A stretch of DNA of 41,390 nucleotides from Candidatus Uhrbacteria bacterium. GTDB taxonomy: Bacteria; Patescibacteriota; Patescibacteriia; JACRJV01. Where the stretch lies: assembly GCA_016215325.1 (NCBI GenBank), contig JACRJV010000011.1, forward strand, positions 1-41,390, in the 5' to 3' direction. The position numbers and the translations under genes are program-made. Every line of letters begins with the position of its first letter. Within the stretch, counting starts at the first letter, position 1. The notes under the pieces are model-generated. The model searched no databases. It saw nothing but the letters and a program-made list of their open reading frames with translations, and had not been told where the DNA came from. This document shows positions 32,894 through 40,379 of the stretch, in pieces.

Positions 32894-34054
32894 ACCTTTG
32901 GGGTGGTTGAGGAAATACACCAACATCGGCTGGACGTGCAGCACATGCAGTATCGAAAAGAACACCATTGCCAAAGGCTTCATCGCCTTGAGCAAGCGCG
33001 CTAAGCGCCAATATTGGTACGACTGATCCAAGGTCATCCAAACAAATGGGAGGAACGAATCGCGGTACGTGATTTGTTTTGTTCGCAAATAATTCTCAAA
33101 CTGCCCGGGACTCACGTAATTCATGGTTTCGATTTCATTACGGCACTGCCCCAGGGTATCATTAAACCCCTTGGCATGGGCAATACCCCAAGCAATATAT
33201 TGTCCGATGCTCGCGGGCAGCCATGGTAACAGCGGGGCGTTGCGAAAATGCCCATAGTCCCAAGGGAAGTTTTTGTTCGGGCTCCAAATAAAAAAACTGT
33301 GCGTGCCCACGCGCTGGGCTTGGTCGATCACGGTTTTCCAATCGCGGATGTGCTCCAGTAAGTACGCTGCGGCCACCAGATCGATGCTGCCGGATTTAAT
33401 CGGCAGGTTTGTCGCATCGCCCACGATCACATCGATGCTCGGGTCGGTAAGTTTTGCCACGCGCGCCCAATCCGGATCATAATCAAGCCCAATCATCTTG
33501 GTGGGCTTGAACCCTTCTTTGAGGCTTGTTGCAAACCCGCCTTGCCCAATGCCCAACTCCAAAATCGTTTGTACCCTTATACCCCTATTCCCTAATATCC
33601 TAACATCCTTATCTCCTCGTCTCCTCGTATCTTCATCTCCTAATATCTTCATCTCCTGTCGTATCAACTCCACGTACTTATCCTTACGAGAATAATTGGT
33701 GCGGTAGTCAATGTCGCGCTCCAGAATTCCTTTGGCATAGCGGGTTCGAGCGCGCTCAACATGGATGAGTTTTTTGACCAGTGCCTTCACGCGCTTCTGC
33801 CGCTGTTTGAGTGGGAGGGTAGAGTAATTCTCATTGTCATTAATTTTCGTATCTTCGTATCCTCGTATCTCCATCTTCTGATTGGCCCGCAGCATTGGTA
33901 TCCCATTCTCAATAGCAAACCGATGATTTTTTTTACACACCAATGTGCCCGCGATAATCTCCTGCTCATTCGGATACCCTATACCCAATACCTTATACTT
34001 TATACTCGTGTGGCACACAGGGCATTCCAAAAATTCCAACAAAGAAGTATTCAT
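32882..34054 (-). CDS. SAM methyltransferase with Trm112-like N-terminus, interrupted by word repeats
   Basis: A 390-aa protein. The N-terminus LEFLECPVCHTSIKYK ... GTLVCKKNHRFAIENGIPML is a Trm112-like zinc ribbon; the catalytic core has motif I ILELGIGQGGFATSLKEG, then MIGLDYDPDW, VIVGDATNLPIKSGSIDLVA and AAYLLEHIRDWKTV. Three segments are encoded by period 7-12 word repeats that stay in frame: KVLGIGYPNE inside the zinc ribbon (33973-34006), IRGYEDTKIND (33848-33880), and ILGDEDTRRRGDKDVRILGN just before motif I (33571-33658). The fold may tolerate these as surface loops. It lies convergent to the other methyltransferase gene and is probably part of the glycan block. Confidence 0.82.
   Translation of the reverse strand: MNTSLLEFLECPVCHTSIKYKVLGIGYPNEQEIIAGTLVCKKNHRFAIENGIPMLRANQKMEIRGYEDTKINDNENYSTLPLKQRQKRVKALVKKLIHVERARTRYAKGILERDIDYRTNYSRKDKYVELIRQEMKILGDEDTRRRGDKDVRILGNRGIRVQTILELGIGQGGFATSLKEGFKPTKMIGLDYDPDWARVAKLTDPSIDVIVGDATNLPIKSGSIDLVAAAYLLEHIRDWKTVIDQAQRVGTHSFFIWSPNKNFPWDYGHFRNAPLLPWLPASIGQYIAWGIAHAKGFNDTLGQCRNEIETMNYVSPGQFENYLRTKQITYRDSFLPFVWMTLDQSYQYWRLARLLKAMKPLAMVFFSILHVLHVQPMLVYFLNHPKGSRR
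33571..33658. repeat. Word repeats inside a methyltransferase gene
   Basis: Variants of ATCTCCT, ATATCCT and CGTCTCCTCGTATCTTC follow each other for about 88 bases. Related words occur at 33848-33880 and 33973-34006 of the same gene, at 37960-37995 between genes, and at 21644-21690 in ileS. Confidence 0.8.
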
Positions 34055-34115
34055 ACAGAAATATCATAGCACAACAGTGAGTATTGCTCGACCCTGTGGA
34101 GGATTTTTTCGCAAG

Positions 34116-34140
34116 GAAAAACCCGCCAACATGGCAGGTT
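34116..34140 (-). terminator. Terminator of the coiled-coil gene
   Basis: On the - strand AACCTGCC/GGCGGGTT (one T-G pair) with loop ATGTT is followed by TTTTTCC. It lies 37 bases after the stop of the coiled-coil gene. Confidence 0.7.
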
Positions 34141-34177
34141 ATGGAGAGCTATCCGCTCTACGCCTATCCTCAGAAGT

Positions 34178-34660
34178 TTATGCCGGCGAAGAAGAAATAG
34201 TCGGTGGCGCTGGGAAGACGTGATGAGAACGAATCTTCTCAAGACGCTGGTGCGGCAGAATGTGTTCTTCGTCGAGAGCGTCGACGACCGCATTGACCTT
34301 TTCGTCTTCTTTACGGACAAGGGTAACAGTATCGCCTTTGAGCGTTCCAAATGTCTTGTCAATATAATCTTTCGTGGCCATGCTCGATTTTATTGACCCT
34401 ACTTCTGTTTTTAATTCTTCAAATTCCTTCTTAGTGACCGCTGTATCTTTAATAAAGTTGATAGTTTCAACGACATCATTCATTGATTCGGTGAGGTCGT
34501 TTACTGTTTCGGTCAGACCACCCACTGTTTCGGTCAGACCACCCACTGTTTCGGTCAGACCACCCACTGTTTCGGTCAGACCACCCACTGTTTCGGTCAG
34601 ACCACCCACTGTTTCGCTGAGCTCGTGTATCGAGTTGAGAATTTCTTGTTGGGTATCCAT
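34178..34660 (-). CDS. Coiled-coil protein with heptad tandem repeats
   Basis: A 160-aa protein from the ATG at 34660 (MDTQQEILNSIHEL). Its first half is a run of heptads, ETVGGLT repeated about five times, with the following ETVNDLTESMNDVVETINFI continuing the pattern, so a long parallel coiled coil is expected. The second half (KKEFEELKTEVGSIKSSMAT, KDYIDKTFGTLKGD, LVRKEDEKVNAVVDALD) resembles the charged coiled-coil proteins common in CPR genomes, whose function is unknown. No membrane segment remains when the upstream in-frame Met at 34735 is not used. The repeat unit is 21 bp, exactly one heptad. Terminator follows. Confidence 0.7.
   Translation of the reverse strand: MDTQQEILNSIHELSETVGGLTETVGGLTETVGGLTETVGGLTETVGGLTETVNDLTESMNDVVETINFIKDTAVTKKEFEELKTEVGSIKSSMATKDYIDKTFGTLKGDTVTLVRKEDEKVNAVVDALDEEHILPHQRLEKIRSHHVFPAPPTISSSPA
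34503..34621. repeat. 21-bp tandem repeat, five identical copies plus a partial
   Basis: ACTGTTTCGGTCAGACCACCC repeats exactly at 34503, 34524, 34545, 34566 and 34587, then a diverged copy begins at 34608. Perfect identity suggests recent expansion by slippage or recombination. It encodes seven-residue heptads, so copy number changes keep the frame and the coiled-coil register. Confidence 0.97.
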
Positions 34661-34983
34661 AAAACCGATGAATAGAATCGAATATAAAAACAGTGTAGCA
34701 TAAAATATTTCGGCCGCCAATCGGCATAGAATCAATCCAGTATATCGTCATTCTGGCTCGGCCAGAATCCGATCGAACGATAGCTCTGCAGCTCCTCTGC
34801 ATCTCTTAGTACCTTCATATCCAGTATCCTTCGTCACTCGTCATAAAAAGAACAGACCTCCGGCCAGACGCGAACGCATGATGCGAACGAGTCGAGCCGA
34901 AGGTCTTAAAGGTAGTCGTCATCCAGAGCGCGGGCGTGGGACCTTGCGATCCGTTGCCCGAAGTCTCAGGACGACGATGCCGG
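34661..34983. other. Intergenic region with REP-like palindrome, no gene
   Basis: I see no credible gene. The left part is A/T-rich; at 34747-34769 lies the palindrome GTCATTCTGGCTCGGCCAG continuing AATC, a REP-like element (ATTCTGGC-TCG-GCCAGAAT). From about 34900 the composition turns GC-rich, marking the edge of the acquired block. Confidence 0.6.
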
Positions 34984-37215
34984 TCACGGCGCGCTGGTTG
35001 CTGTCGCCGCGCCGGCGGATGACAGGTTGTACCAGTAGTCGCCTCCACCGCGGGTGGTGTAGGCGAAGACCGGGATGCGGGTGCCATTCACCCAGAAACT
35101 CACCGGGCGACCGAAGCCGCCCTGTGCCGCCGTCCGCTCCCGCGCATCCAGATACTGCGTCGGGAAAGAGGCGGACGTGTCCGCCCGGTCGTATCCGTTG
35201 TTGTGGTGCCGGCCAGCCAGCGCGGTCCCGTGGAGTTTGAACTCCAGGGTACCGGTCTTGGCCATCGTCGGCGCCGTTAGCGGGTTGGGCTGATCGATCG
35301 GGGCGTCACCGAACAGCGTGTAGTCGCTGTTGGTGGTGTCCGTGACGATCCGCCAGGTGACCGGGACCGGCTCGCTTCCGGGGTAGACGACCTCGGCAGT
35401 CGACCAGGCCGACTTCTGGCCGACGTTGTTCAGCGCCCGTACGCTGAAGAACGTCCCGACCTTGTTCGGCAGCCCGGTGACGATAGCCATCGTGCCGGTG
35501 ACCGGCCGGGTGCTTCCGAGCGTGGCGGCCGAACTTCCGGTGGTGATCTCGAAGGCACCTCCGGAGGTCCCCGTGTAGTTCACGGTGAACCCTCCGTTGG
35601 CGGCCATGACCGTCTGGATGACCGGAACCGCGGGCCCCGGGGGGACCGTGACGGTCAGCGTCGCCACTTGCTGGTTGTCGGTGCTTCGTGCGTCCGGAGT
35701 GTTCCCGATCACCAGCACCGCCGAGTAGGTGGTGTTGATCTGAGCCCCGAAGCTCAGATCAGTGAACTGTGACGCTCCGAACGGATCGAACAACGCCGTG
35801 GAACTGGCAACCACCGTGCCCGTGTTGCTCCGGATTTGGATCGGCAGTCTCCGGACAACTGCCGTCCCTGTCGTGCCGGAGATCGTTCTCACGCGAACGG
35901 TGTCGCCGACCGGCACGGGGTTGGGGGTGACTTCCACCACGCGCAGGCTGTAGTCCGGCAGCTGGTTGGGGACGACGACGCTCCGCCGGTTGTCTGTCTC
36001 GTCGCTTTCGGCGACGAGGTTCGGCAGGTCGACGACCGCGGTCACCGTGGTGGTGCCCGCCACCGCCGTGACCACGGCGGTGAACTCACCGGAGATCGAG
36101 CCGGCGCCCGGAATGAGCGTGCGGCCGCCCACCAGGATCCGAACCTCGCCTCCGGTCGCGATCCCCCGGATCAGTTGTTGCCGACCCTCGATGGTCGTCG
36201 GGGGGGTCACCGACAGGGACGTTACCGAGTAGTTCGGCAACGTCGCAGTCACGACCGCCGTCGTCTGGTTGTTCCCCTCTTTGCTTTCCAGAATTGCGTT
36301 GAGGGGATCGACGACGATGTTGAATCGGCTCGAGGTGGTTGACAGCGTCGCCGGGAAGCTCACCGGCTGCGCCTCGCTACCAGCTCCGAAGTTCAGCCGG
36401 ACGTCGCCGTCGAGCTGAACCAGTTGATTGTTCGCGCCGAGGACGAATCCGCGGACGAGAACGTTCTGCAGGGGCTGGACCGAGGTCGACCGCACCGTGG
36501 CGTTGATGCTGACGTTCTGACCCGCGAGGTACGGGCCAGCCGGCAGGATCGTCGTGTCCGTGACCGCCAAGTCGGGTCTCGGGGGGTTGACGACGATGGT
36601 CGAGGTGCCGCCGGAAGCGAACAAGTTCGTCACCTGACCGTTCATCCAGACCCGGAGCCAGTAGGTGGTCGTCGCGCTTTCCACCGAGGAGTTGAGCGCC
36701 ACGTTGGTTCTCCACCAGCCGTCGGGCCGGCCCAGCAGGACGTCGTGATGCACCATGCCATTGACGACGATGGTGCCACCGATGACATTCTGGACCGCCG
36801 ACGGGATGGTGATAAAACCGCCGTTGACAAACACCGAGCGCAGCTCGGTGGCGTTGGTTCCGCCGGCGCGAGGCGCGGCGAATCGGACGCGATTGTCGCC
36901 GACGGTGTTGGCGGCCAGCGCGGCGTTCATTCGTGGGTCGGTCAGGACCAGGCGCTGATAGTTGGCCAGCTCCAGCCCGGCCTTGGCCACGGCCGTGAAG
37001 TCGGCCGAGTTGACGACGCCGTCTCCGTTGACGTCGAGGTCCGGCCGATCGATGCGGCCCATCATGGCCGCGATCTCCCGACAGTCCCCGAGGTTGGTGA
37101 GGCGGTTGCCGTCGGCGTCGCCCAGCGGCTGGCCGCTAGCCCACCGGCAGAGGCCGACCAGGGCGATCATCAGGTAGATCGCCGCGACCAGTGTGATTTG
37201 TCCTAGCTTGTTCAC
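34984..37215 (-). CDS. Secreted protein with dockerin-like and CARDB-like modules (GC-rich)
   Basis: A 743-aa protein with an N-terminal export helix (residues 5-27, ITLVAAIYLMIALVGLCRWA), then two dockerin type I-like Ca2+ motifs: GDADGNRLTNLGDCREIAAM and DVNGDGVVNSADFTAVAK. The centre holds three CARDB-like beta-sandwich modules (PDLAVTDTTILPAGPYLAGQ, LPNYSVTSLSVTPPTTIEGR, LPDYSLRVVEVTPNPVPVGD), each followed by an N-ESKEGNN or ESDETDN turn, and a C-terminal part with a fibronectin-like region. It uses a GTG start behind a strong GAGGAGGAAAG site and has a much higher GC content than the CPR genes around it, so it looks acquired. N-terminal dockerin-like motifs are unusual; cohesin partners are not in the window. 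Likely extracellular, function unknown. Confidence 0.78.
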   Translation of the reverse strand: MNKLGQITLVAAIYLMIALVGLCRWASGQPLGDADGNRLTNLGDCREIAAMMGRIDRPDLDVNGDGVVNSADFTAVAKAGLELANYQRLVLTDPRMNAALAANTVGDNRVRFAAPRAGGTNATELRSVFVNGGFITIPSAVQNVIGGTIVVNGMVHHDVLLGRPDGWWRTNVALNSSVESATTTYWLRVWMNGQVTNLFASGGTSTIVVNPPRPDLAVTDTTILPAGPYLAGQNVSINATVRSTSVQPLQNVLVRGFVLGANNQLVQLDGDVRLNFGAGSEAQPVSFPATLSTTSSRFNIVVDPLNAILESKEGNNQTTAVVTATLPNYSVTSLSVTPPTTIEGRQQLIRGIATGGEVRILVGGRTLIPGAGSISGEFTAVVTAVAGTTTVTAVVDLPNLVAESDETDNRRSVVVPNQLPDYSLRVVEVTPNPVPVGDTVRVRTISGTTGTAVVRRLPIQIRSNTGTVVASSTALFDPFGASQFTDLSFGAQINTTYSAVLVIGNTPDARSTDNQQVATLTVTVPPGPAVPVIQTVMAANGGFTVNYTGTSGGAFEITTGSSAATLGSTRPVTGTMAIVTGLPNKVGTFFSVRALNNVGQKSAWSTAEVVYPGSEPVPVTWRIVTDTTNSDYTLFGDAPIDQPNPLTAPTMAKTGTLEFKLHGTALAGRHHNNGYDRADTSASFPTQYLDARERTAAQGGFGRPVSFWVNGTRIPVFAYTTRGGGDYWYNLSSAGAATATSAP

Positions 37216-37316
37216 TGTCTTTCCTCCTCTCGCGCTGACTCAGCGCGGAGTTTCCGTAGGGTTCCGGCGAGCCGTTCGGCCGCCGGGGGGTGTTCTGGTT
37301 CCAGAGGAATGGGGCC

Positions 37317-37742
37317 TTAGGCCGAGCGCATGCAGCGCACGACCTGTGGCCGCACCCGCGTGGGATGCGGGCGGGGCCGGGGGTTGCGCGCGCTCTTGCC
37401 GACGTGCGTCGGTTTGAGCGCCTTGCGGTACGCCCGGTGGTCGGCCATGGCGCTTTTTGCCAGTGCCTCGGCCGACGAAGGGTTCTCCACGGGGCTTCCG
37501 GCGACCGGCTCGCCCCGTTCGGGGATGTAGTGGACCAGGGTAAACGTGCTGCCCTGGCTGAGCAGCGCGCTCCACCGGTCCGCCTTGGTGGGGGTCGAGA
37601 GTTCCTCGGCCGCGAGGTCGCCCATGACCTCTGCGGCCTTCCTGGCAGCTTGGCGGGCCAGGCCCCATTGTGACCGCCCCATGGCGATCAACAGGGCCTT
37701 CTGGCCAGGCTGCTCCCACAGGATACTCACCAGTGGTTTCAT
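37317..37742 (-). CDS. Unrecognised GC-rich protein
   Basis: A 141-aa hypothetical protein. It has no membrane segment; the first half is mixed helix and strand (LVSILWEQPGQKALLIAMGR, RQAARKAAEVMGDLAAEELS), and the C-terminus is basic and Pro/Arg-rich (ARNPRPRPHPTRVRPQVVR), which could bind nucleic acid. Codon use is strongly GC-rich and the ATG follows an AAGGAG ribosome site, as in the dockerin/CARDB gene 101 bases downstream, with which it probably forms an operon. I do not recognise the family. Confidence 0.62.
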   Translation of the reverse strand: MKPLVSILWEQPGQKALLIAMGRSQWGLARQAARKAAEVMGDLAAEELSTPTKADRWSALLSQGSTFTLVHYIPERGEPVAGSPVENPSSAEALAKSAMADHRAYRKALKPTHVGKSARNPRPRPHPTRVRPQVVRCMRSA

Positions 37743-37818
37743 CCGTCTGTCTCCTTTCCCCGCTCCTGCGGGGTCTGTGTGCGTGTACGAATCAGTATCC
37801 GAATGAATTCAGATCCAC

Positions 37819-37909
37819 CGCGATTGTCATTCTGGCTCGACCAGAATCTGGCAATCGCGCAGCAGCTTATCGGTCTGCGCTTCGGGTCCTGGCTAAGACC
37901 AGGATGACG
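37819..37909. repeat. REP-like inverted pair (BIME-like)
   Basis: CGCGATTG/CAATCGCG (37819-37826, 37852-37859) closes an inner ATTCTGG/CCAGAAT stem; the 23 bases from 37826 differ by one base from the element at 34747-34769. About 40 bases on, TCCTGG/CCAGGA followed by TGAC (37887-37908) is a related element in the opposite orientation. The arrangement resembles bacterial interspersed mosaic elements. Confidence 0.7.
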
Positions 37910-38101
37910 CGCAAGACGCTGAAATCCGGACCCATTCGGATACTGATCCGCCTCTCTTCTTCGTTCGTATCTTTATCTCTTCATCTCTTTATCCCCAGCT
38001 TGTCAACGTACAAAAGCCCTATAAAAAGCCCTAAAAAGGCAATTTATAGAACCAAATATAATAGCATATTTTAGTCATTCTGTCAAGGTTTGCGCGTGAA
38101 C

Positions 38102-38138
38102 AACAAAAAAACCGCCCGGATTGGAGCGGTTTTTTGTT
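38102..38138 (-). terminator. Terminator of the 190-aa gene
   Basis: AACAAAAAAACCGC/GCGGTTTTTTGTT with a ten-base loop, eight bases past the stop of the 190-aa gene; on the - strand it ends in seven T residues. Confidence 0.9.
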
Positions 38139-38145
38139 ACGCACG

Positions 38146-38718
38146 TTACTTTGCTGCACTCGCACTTACACCGAATCGTTGCTGCAGATTTCCCCACTCC
38201 TGTTCCAGCTCTGCGAGTCGATTTTGTTCGCCGGAAGTCGCCATACCGAGTTCGGTGATCAGTCGCAAACTCTTGAGTTCTGTAAAGATGCGAGTTTCGT
38301 CATCTTGCTGGTCCTGTTCGCTTTCATCCAGCAAGGCCCGTATCTCATCTCTGGTGCGTTGGATCCGATCCGCGAGGTTGCGCGTGGCCTTGCGTTGTTC
38401 TTCTTCCGGCGTTGTCTGTTTAATAATATTCACCTCCCATTGGTACATCCCAAGATCTTTTCGGAGTTTTTCAAGCTGGTTCCATCGTGCAACCGCTTCT
38501 TCGGTAAAGAAGGCGCCCCCGTGTTTTGTTTCGGCTCTGTTGATGCTTGTCCAGGCACGGTCAATAGTCATGCCCGTATGGAAGCTCATGACGGATTTAA
38601 CCAGGGCATCGTAGCGTTCGGCAGTCTCGGGGCTCACCGAGCGTTTAAGGTGGTCGGCAATCGCTTCTTGCTGGGGAGTGCGCTGCGGCAGCTCGATAAT
38701 CTTTCCTTCCGGGCTCAT
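38146..38718 (-). CDS. Coiled-coil protein of unknown function
   Basis: A 190-aa soluble, strongly charged, helical protein: PQQEAIADHLKRSVSPETAE, AVARWNQLEKLRKDLGMYQW, EEEQRKATRNLADRIQRTRD and AELEQEWGNLQQRFGV form amphipathic helices with Leu heptads, so coiled-coil assembly is expected. No membrane segment or enzyme motif. The general look (helical, 'R-x-x-E-L-x-x' patterns, Gln/Glu-rich) resembles the 274-aa gene at 17422, but I cannot align them. Its base composition is like the CPR genes and unlike the GC-rich blocks on both sides. It is flanked by 30-base direct repeats and has its own terminator. Function unknown. Confidence 0.7.
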   Translation of the reverse strand: MSPEGKIIELPQRTPQQEAIADHLKRSVSPETAERYDALVKSVMSFHTGMTIDRAWTSINRAETKHGGAFFTEEAVARWNQLEKLRKDLGMYQWEVNIIKQTTPEEEQRKATRNLADRIQRTRDEIRALLDESEQDQQDDETRIFTELKSLRLITELGMATSGEQNRLAELEQEWGNLQQRFGVSASAAK

Positions 38719-39027
38719 AGGGTTGTACGAATCAATATCCGAATTAATTCAAATCGATCCGAATACCCATAGCCTACTGTGAATTTGTCTAAAACACAAG
38801 AGTATCTAACCGCATTCTTTTCACCTCTTATATCTTCATACTTGCCCCGCTGTGGCGGGGTCTTCACCTCTCGCATAAAAAACAACCCGTCCGCAGCACT
38901 TGTAGCTCCATCCATCTCCTTTCCACGTAGAGCGGATGGCAAGTGTTGTTGATCGGACGGGGAGCGGGCCGCAGTCGGTGGGCGGGCGGCCCGAACGGGG
39001 CGATGATGTAATGGCGGGGCTGCCGTG
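38719..39027. other. Intergenic region, candidate terminator of the MerR pair
   Basis: No credible gene. On the - strand CACTTG/CAAGTG and CCATCC/GGATGG (38897-38945) with AACAA/TTGTT form a hairpin that ends in six T residues (38877-38882), a likely terminator. Upstream of it, CGGGCCGC/GCGGCCCG (about 38966-38994) forms a second GC-rich stem. The boundary between GC-rich and A/T-rich DNA lies at about 38885. Confidence 0.5.
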
Positions 39028-39594
39028 CTAGGCCGTCTTAGCGAAGAGCTCGGGCGAGCGCTTTCGCATAAACTCCAGCGTTTGGCGCTCGATGTTCTTG
39101 AACGAGAGCCTCTGCCAGCGGTTCTTCTGGCTGGGGTGGAACCGCGTGTGGTCGGGTTCACCCAGCAGAGCCAGCACGGTCTTGCGCGGTCGCTCCGGCA
39201 GCACATAGAGCGTGTGCTCTGAGAGCCGCCGGTGGCGCTTGGCCATGACCGCTTCGAGGTAGGTGAGCAGAGCCTTCTCATCTTTCGGCCCCGCGCCGAA
39301 GATGACTTGGGTACTGAAGCCCATCCCCATCAGCCACTTCACGATCCGGAACTTGATCACCTCGCGGTACGTGAACCGTGAGTACCCCTTTGCCGTGGTT
39401 TTGCTGGGCTTGATGTACCCTATCCTCCGCCAGTACTGGATCTGGCGCAGGGTAAAGCCGGTGAGCCGGTGGATGTCCTCCGGCAGCAGTTCGATCGACT
39501 GCAGCAGCCGGAGTGTGCGCTCGGCTTGCATGATAGCTGGCGCGAGCGCAACGACCTTGGGCCGATGCCGCTGGCCGGAGCAGATGATGGTCAC
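39028..39594 (-). CDS. MerR-like helix-turn-helix regulator (second of pair)
   Basis: A 188-aa protein with a MerR-type winged helix: DIHRLTGFTLRQIQYWRRIG is the first helix-turn-helix with the R-x-x-x-Y/W-W-x-x-G pattern, followed by the wing (GYSRFTYREVIKFRIVKWLM). Unlike most MerR proteins the domain starts at about residue 38, after a basic N-terminus, and the C-terminal part (PKDEKALLTYLEAVMAKRHR, HTLYVLPERPRKTVLALLGE) has no known effector motif. GTG start behind AAGGAGGT at 39600-39607, GC-rich codons. It lies 44 bases after the related gene at 39639 and was probably produced by duplication. Target genes unknown. Confidence 0.75.
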   Translation of the reverse strand: MTIICSGQRHRPKVVALAPAIMQAERTLRLLQSIELLPEDIHRLTGFTLRQIQYWRRIGYIKPSKTTAKGYSRFTYREVIKFRIVKWLMGMGFSTQVIFGAGPKDEKALLTYLEAVMAKRHRRLSEHTLYVLPERPRKTVLALLGEPDHTRFHPSQKNRWQRLSFKNIERQTLEFMRKRSPELFAKTA

Positions 39595-39638
39595 GGAATA
39601 CCTCCTTTATGAGGGTGGTGGCCCGATGACGCGGGCCG

Positions 39639-40265
39639 TTACTTGTTGGCGGCGGGGGATTCGCGCGGCGGGTCGACGATGGCCGCGCCCGACTCGATCG
39701 TGCGGCCTTTGAGCTCGCTGATAGCCGCGAGCAGTTCGGGCACCACGCTGCGGAAGTCCAGCACGTGCGTGCCAGGCTGAGGCTTGCGGCCGATCGGCCA
39801 GTCCCGGGTGATCGAGACGTCGAACTCGCCGTTGTTGCGAATCACCAACGCCCAGTTGCCGAGATGGCCGTGCCGTTGCCGCAGCGTCAGATCGCAGCGA
39901 GTGTAGAGCCCTCGTGAACGGGGCCGGTCGTCGCACGCCTCGAAGATGATCCGCTCGCCCAACCCCAGGCCCAACAGAAAGCGGATGATCTTGGCCGTGA
40001 TCAAATCGGTGAACCTGATGATCTGGATGGCCTTGGCGGCGGTCTTGCGGTCGTTCGACACGCGGCGGGGGACAGCCGTGTCGATGTGGCCTTGGCGCTT
40101 CCAGGCCGCCAGTTGCCGCACGGTGATCCCGGTAAGGCGCTGGATGTCTGCGCCCGTGAGGCGGATCCTGATCTTGCCTACGCGCCGGTGCGCGCGCAAT
40201 GCCTTGCGCCGCAGGCGCGCAGTGGCCTTATTGGGGAGCCTGGCCGGATCGGTCGGTTCGATCAT
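39639..40265 (-). CDS. MerR-like helix-turn-helix regulator (first of pair)
   Basis: A 208-aa protein whose residues 34-58 (LTGADIQRLTGITVRQLAAW) form a MerR-type helix-turn-helix, followed by IRFTDLITAKIIRFLLGLGL, which aligns with the neighbour's REVIKFRIVKWLMGMGF; both then carry an I-I-F-x-A segment. The N-terminus is very basic (RLRRKALRAHRRVGKIRIRL), which could add DNA contacts. The C-terminal half (VIRNNGEFDVSITRDWPIGR, VLDFRSVVPELLAAISELKG) may bind an effector or partner. ATG start behind AAGGAGG. A promoter with a palindrome between -35 and -10, the classic MerR arrangement, lies 55 bases upstream, suggesting autoregulation. Confidence 0.75.
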   Translation of the reverse strand: MIEPTDPARLPNKATARLRRKALRAHRRVGKIRIRLTGADIQRLTGITVRQLAAWKRQGHIDTAVPRRVSNDRKTAAKAIQIIRFTDLITAKIIRFLLGLGLGERIIFEACDDRPRSRGLYTRCDLTLRQRHGHLGNWALVIRNNGEFDVSITRDWPIGRKPQPGTHVLDFRSVVPELLAAISELKGRTIESGAAIVDPPRESPAANK

Positions 40266-40319
40266 GATAGACTGCCCTCCTTTGCTGTTGCCGGGTTTGT
40301 GTAAAAATCTGTAGTGGGA

Positions 40320-40348
40320 ACAATATCAGAAACCGCGGTTTGGCTCAA
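40320..40348 (-). promoter_or_regulatory. Promoter with palindromic operator upstream of the MerR pair
   Basis: On the - strand TTGAGC (40343-40348) and TATTGT (40320-40325) are spaced by 17 bp, and the spacer contains the perfect 12-bp palindrome AAACCGCGGTTT (40330-40341). MerR regulators bind dyads in exactly this position. Confidence 0.5.
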
Positions 40349-40379
40349 CTGTTGGCAGTACGAAACAATATCAACATCT

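Larger units (their letters stand above)
37743..38145. other. Intergenic region with REP pair and word repeats
   Basis: No gene is visible. It holds a 30-base direct repeat half (37786-37815), a large REP-like hairpin and an inverted second REP (37819-37909), period 9-10 words of the ATCTTTATCTCTTCATCTC type (37960-37995), and a terminator for the 190-aa gene. The change from GC-rich to A/T-rich base composition occurs here. Confidence 0.7.
37786..38755 (+). repeat. 30-base direct repeats flanking the 190-aa gene
   Basis: TACGAATCAGTATCCGAATG (start of 37786-37815) and TACGAATCAATATCCGAATT (start of 38726-38755) match at 27 of 30 positions. The two copies bracket the 190-aa coiled-coil gene and its terminator. 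They belong to the ATCCGAAT word family also seen at 28749-28780 and 30180-30265. Confidence 0.7.

Noticed and set aside
34503-34621. Tandem 21-bp repeats as a CRISPR array
   Set aside because: The units are contiguous without spacers and encode protein heptads in frame.
36424-37206. A 260-aa open frame opposite the dockerin/CARDB gene
   Set aside because: Long antisense frames are expected in GC-rich DNA; its Asp/Arg/Gly/Val-rich translation lacks domains, and the - strand frame has a signal peptide, recognisable modules and a ribosome site.
38715-39281. A 188-aa open frame overlapping the MerR-like gene
   Set aside because: It shadows the MerR frame in its first part and runs through the predicted terminator; its Ser/Arg/Thr-rich translation is not protein-like.
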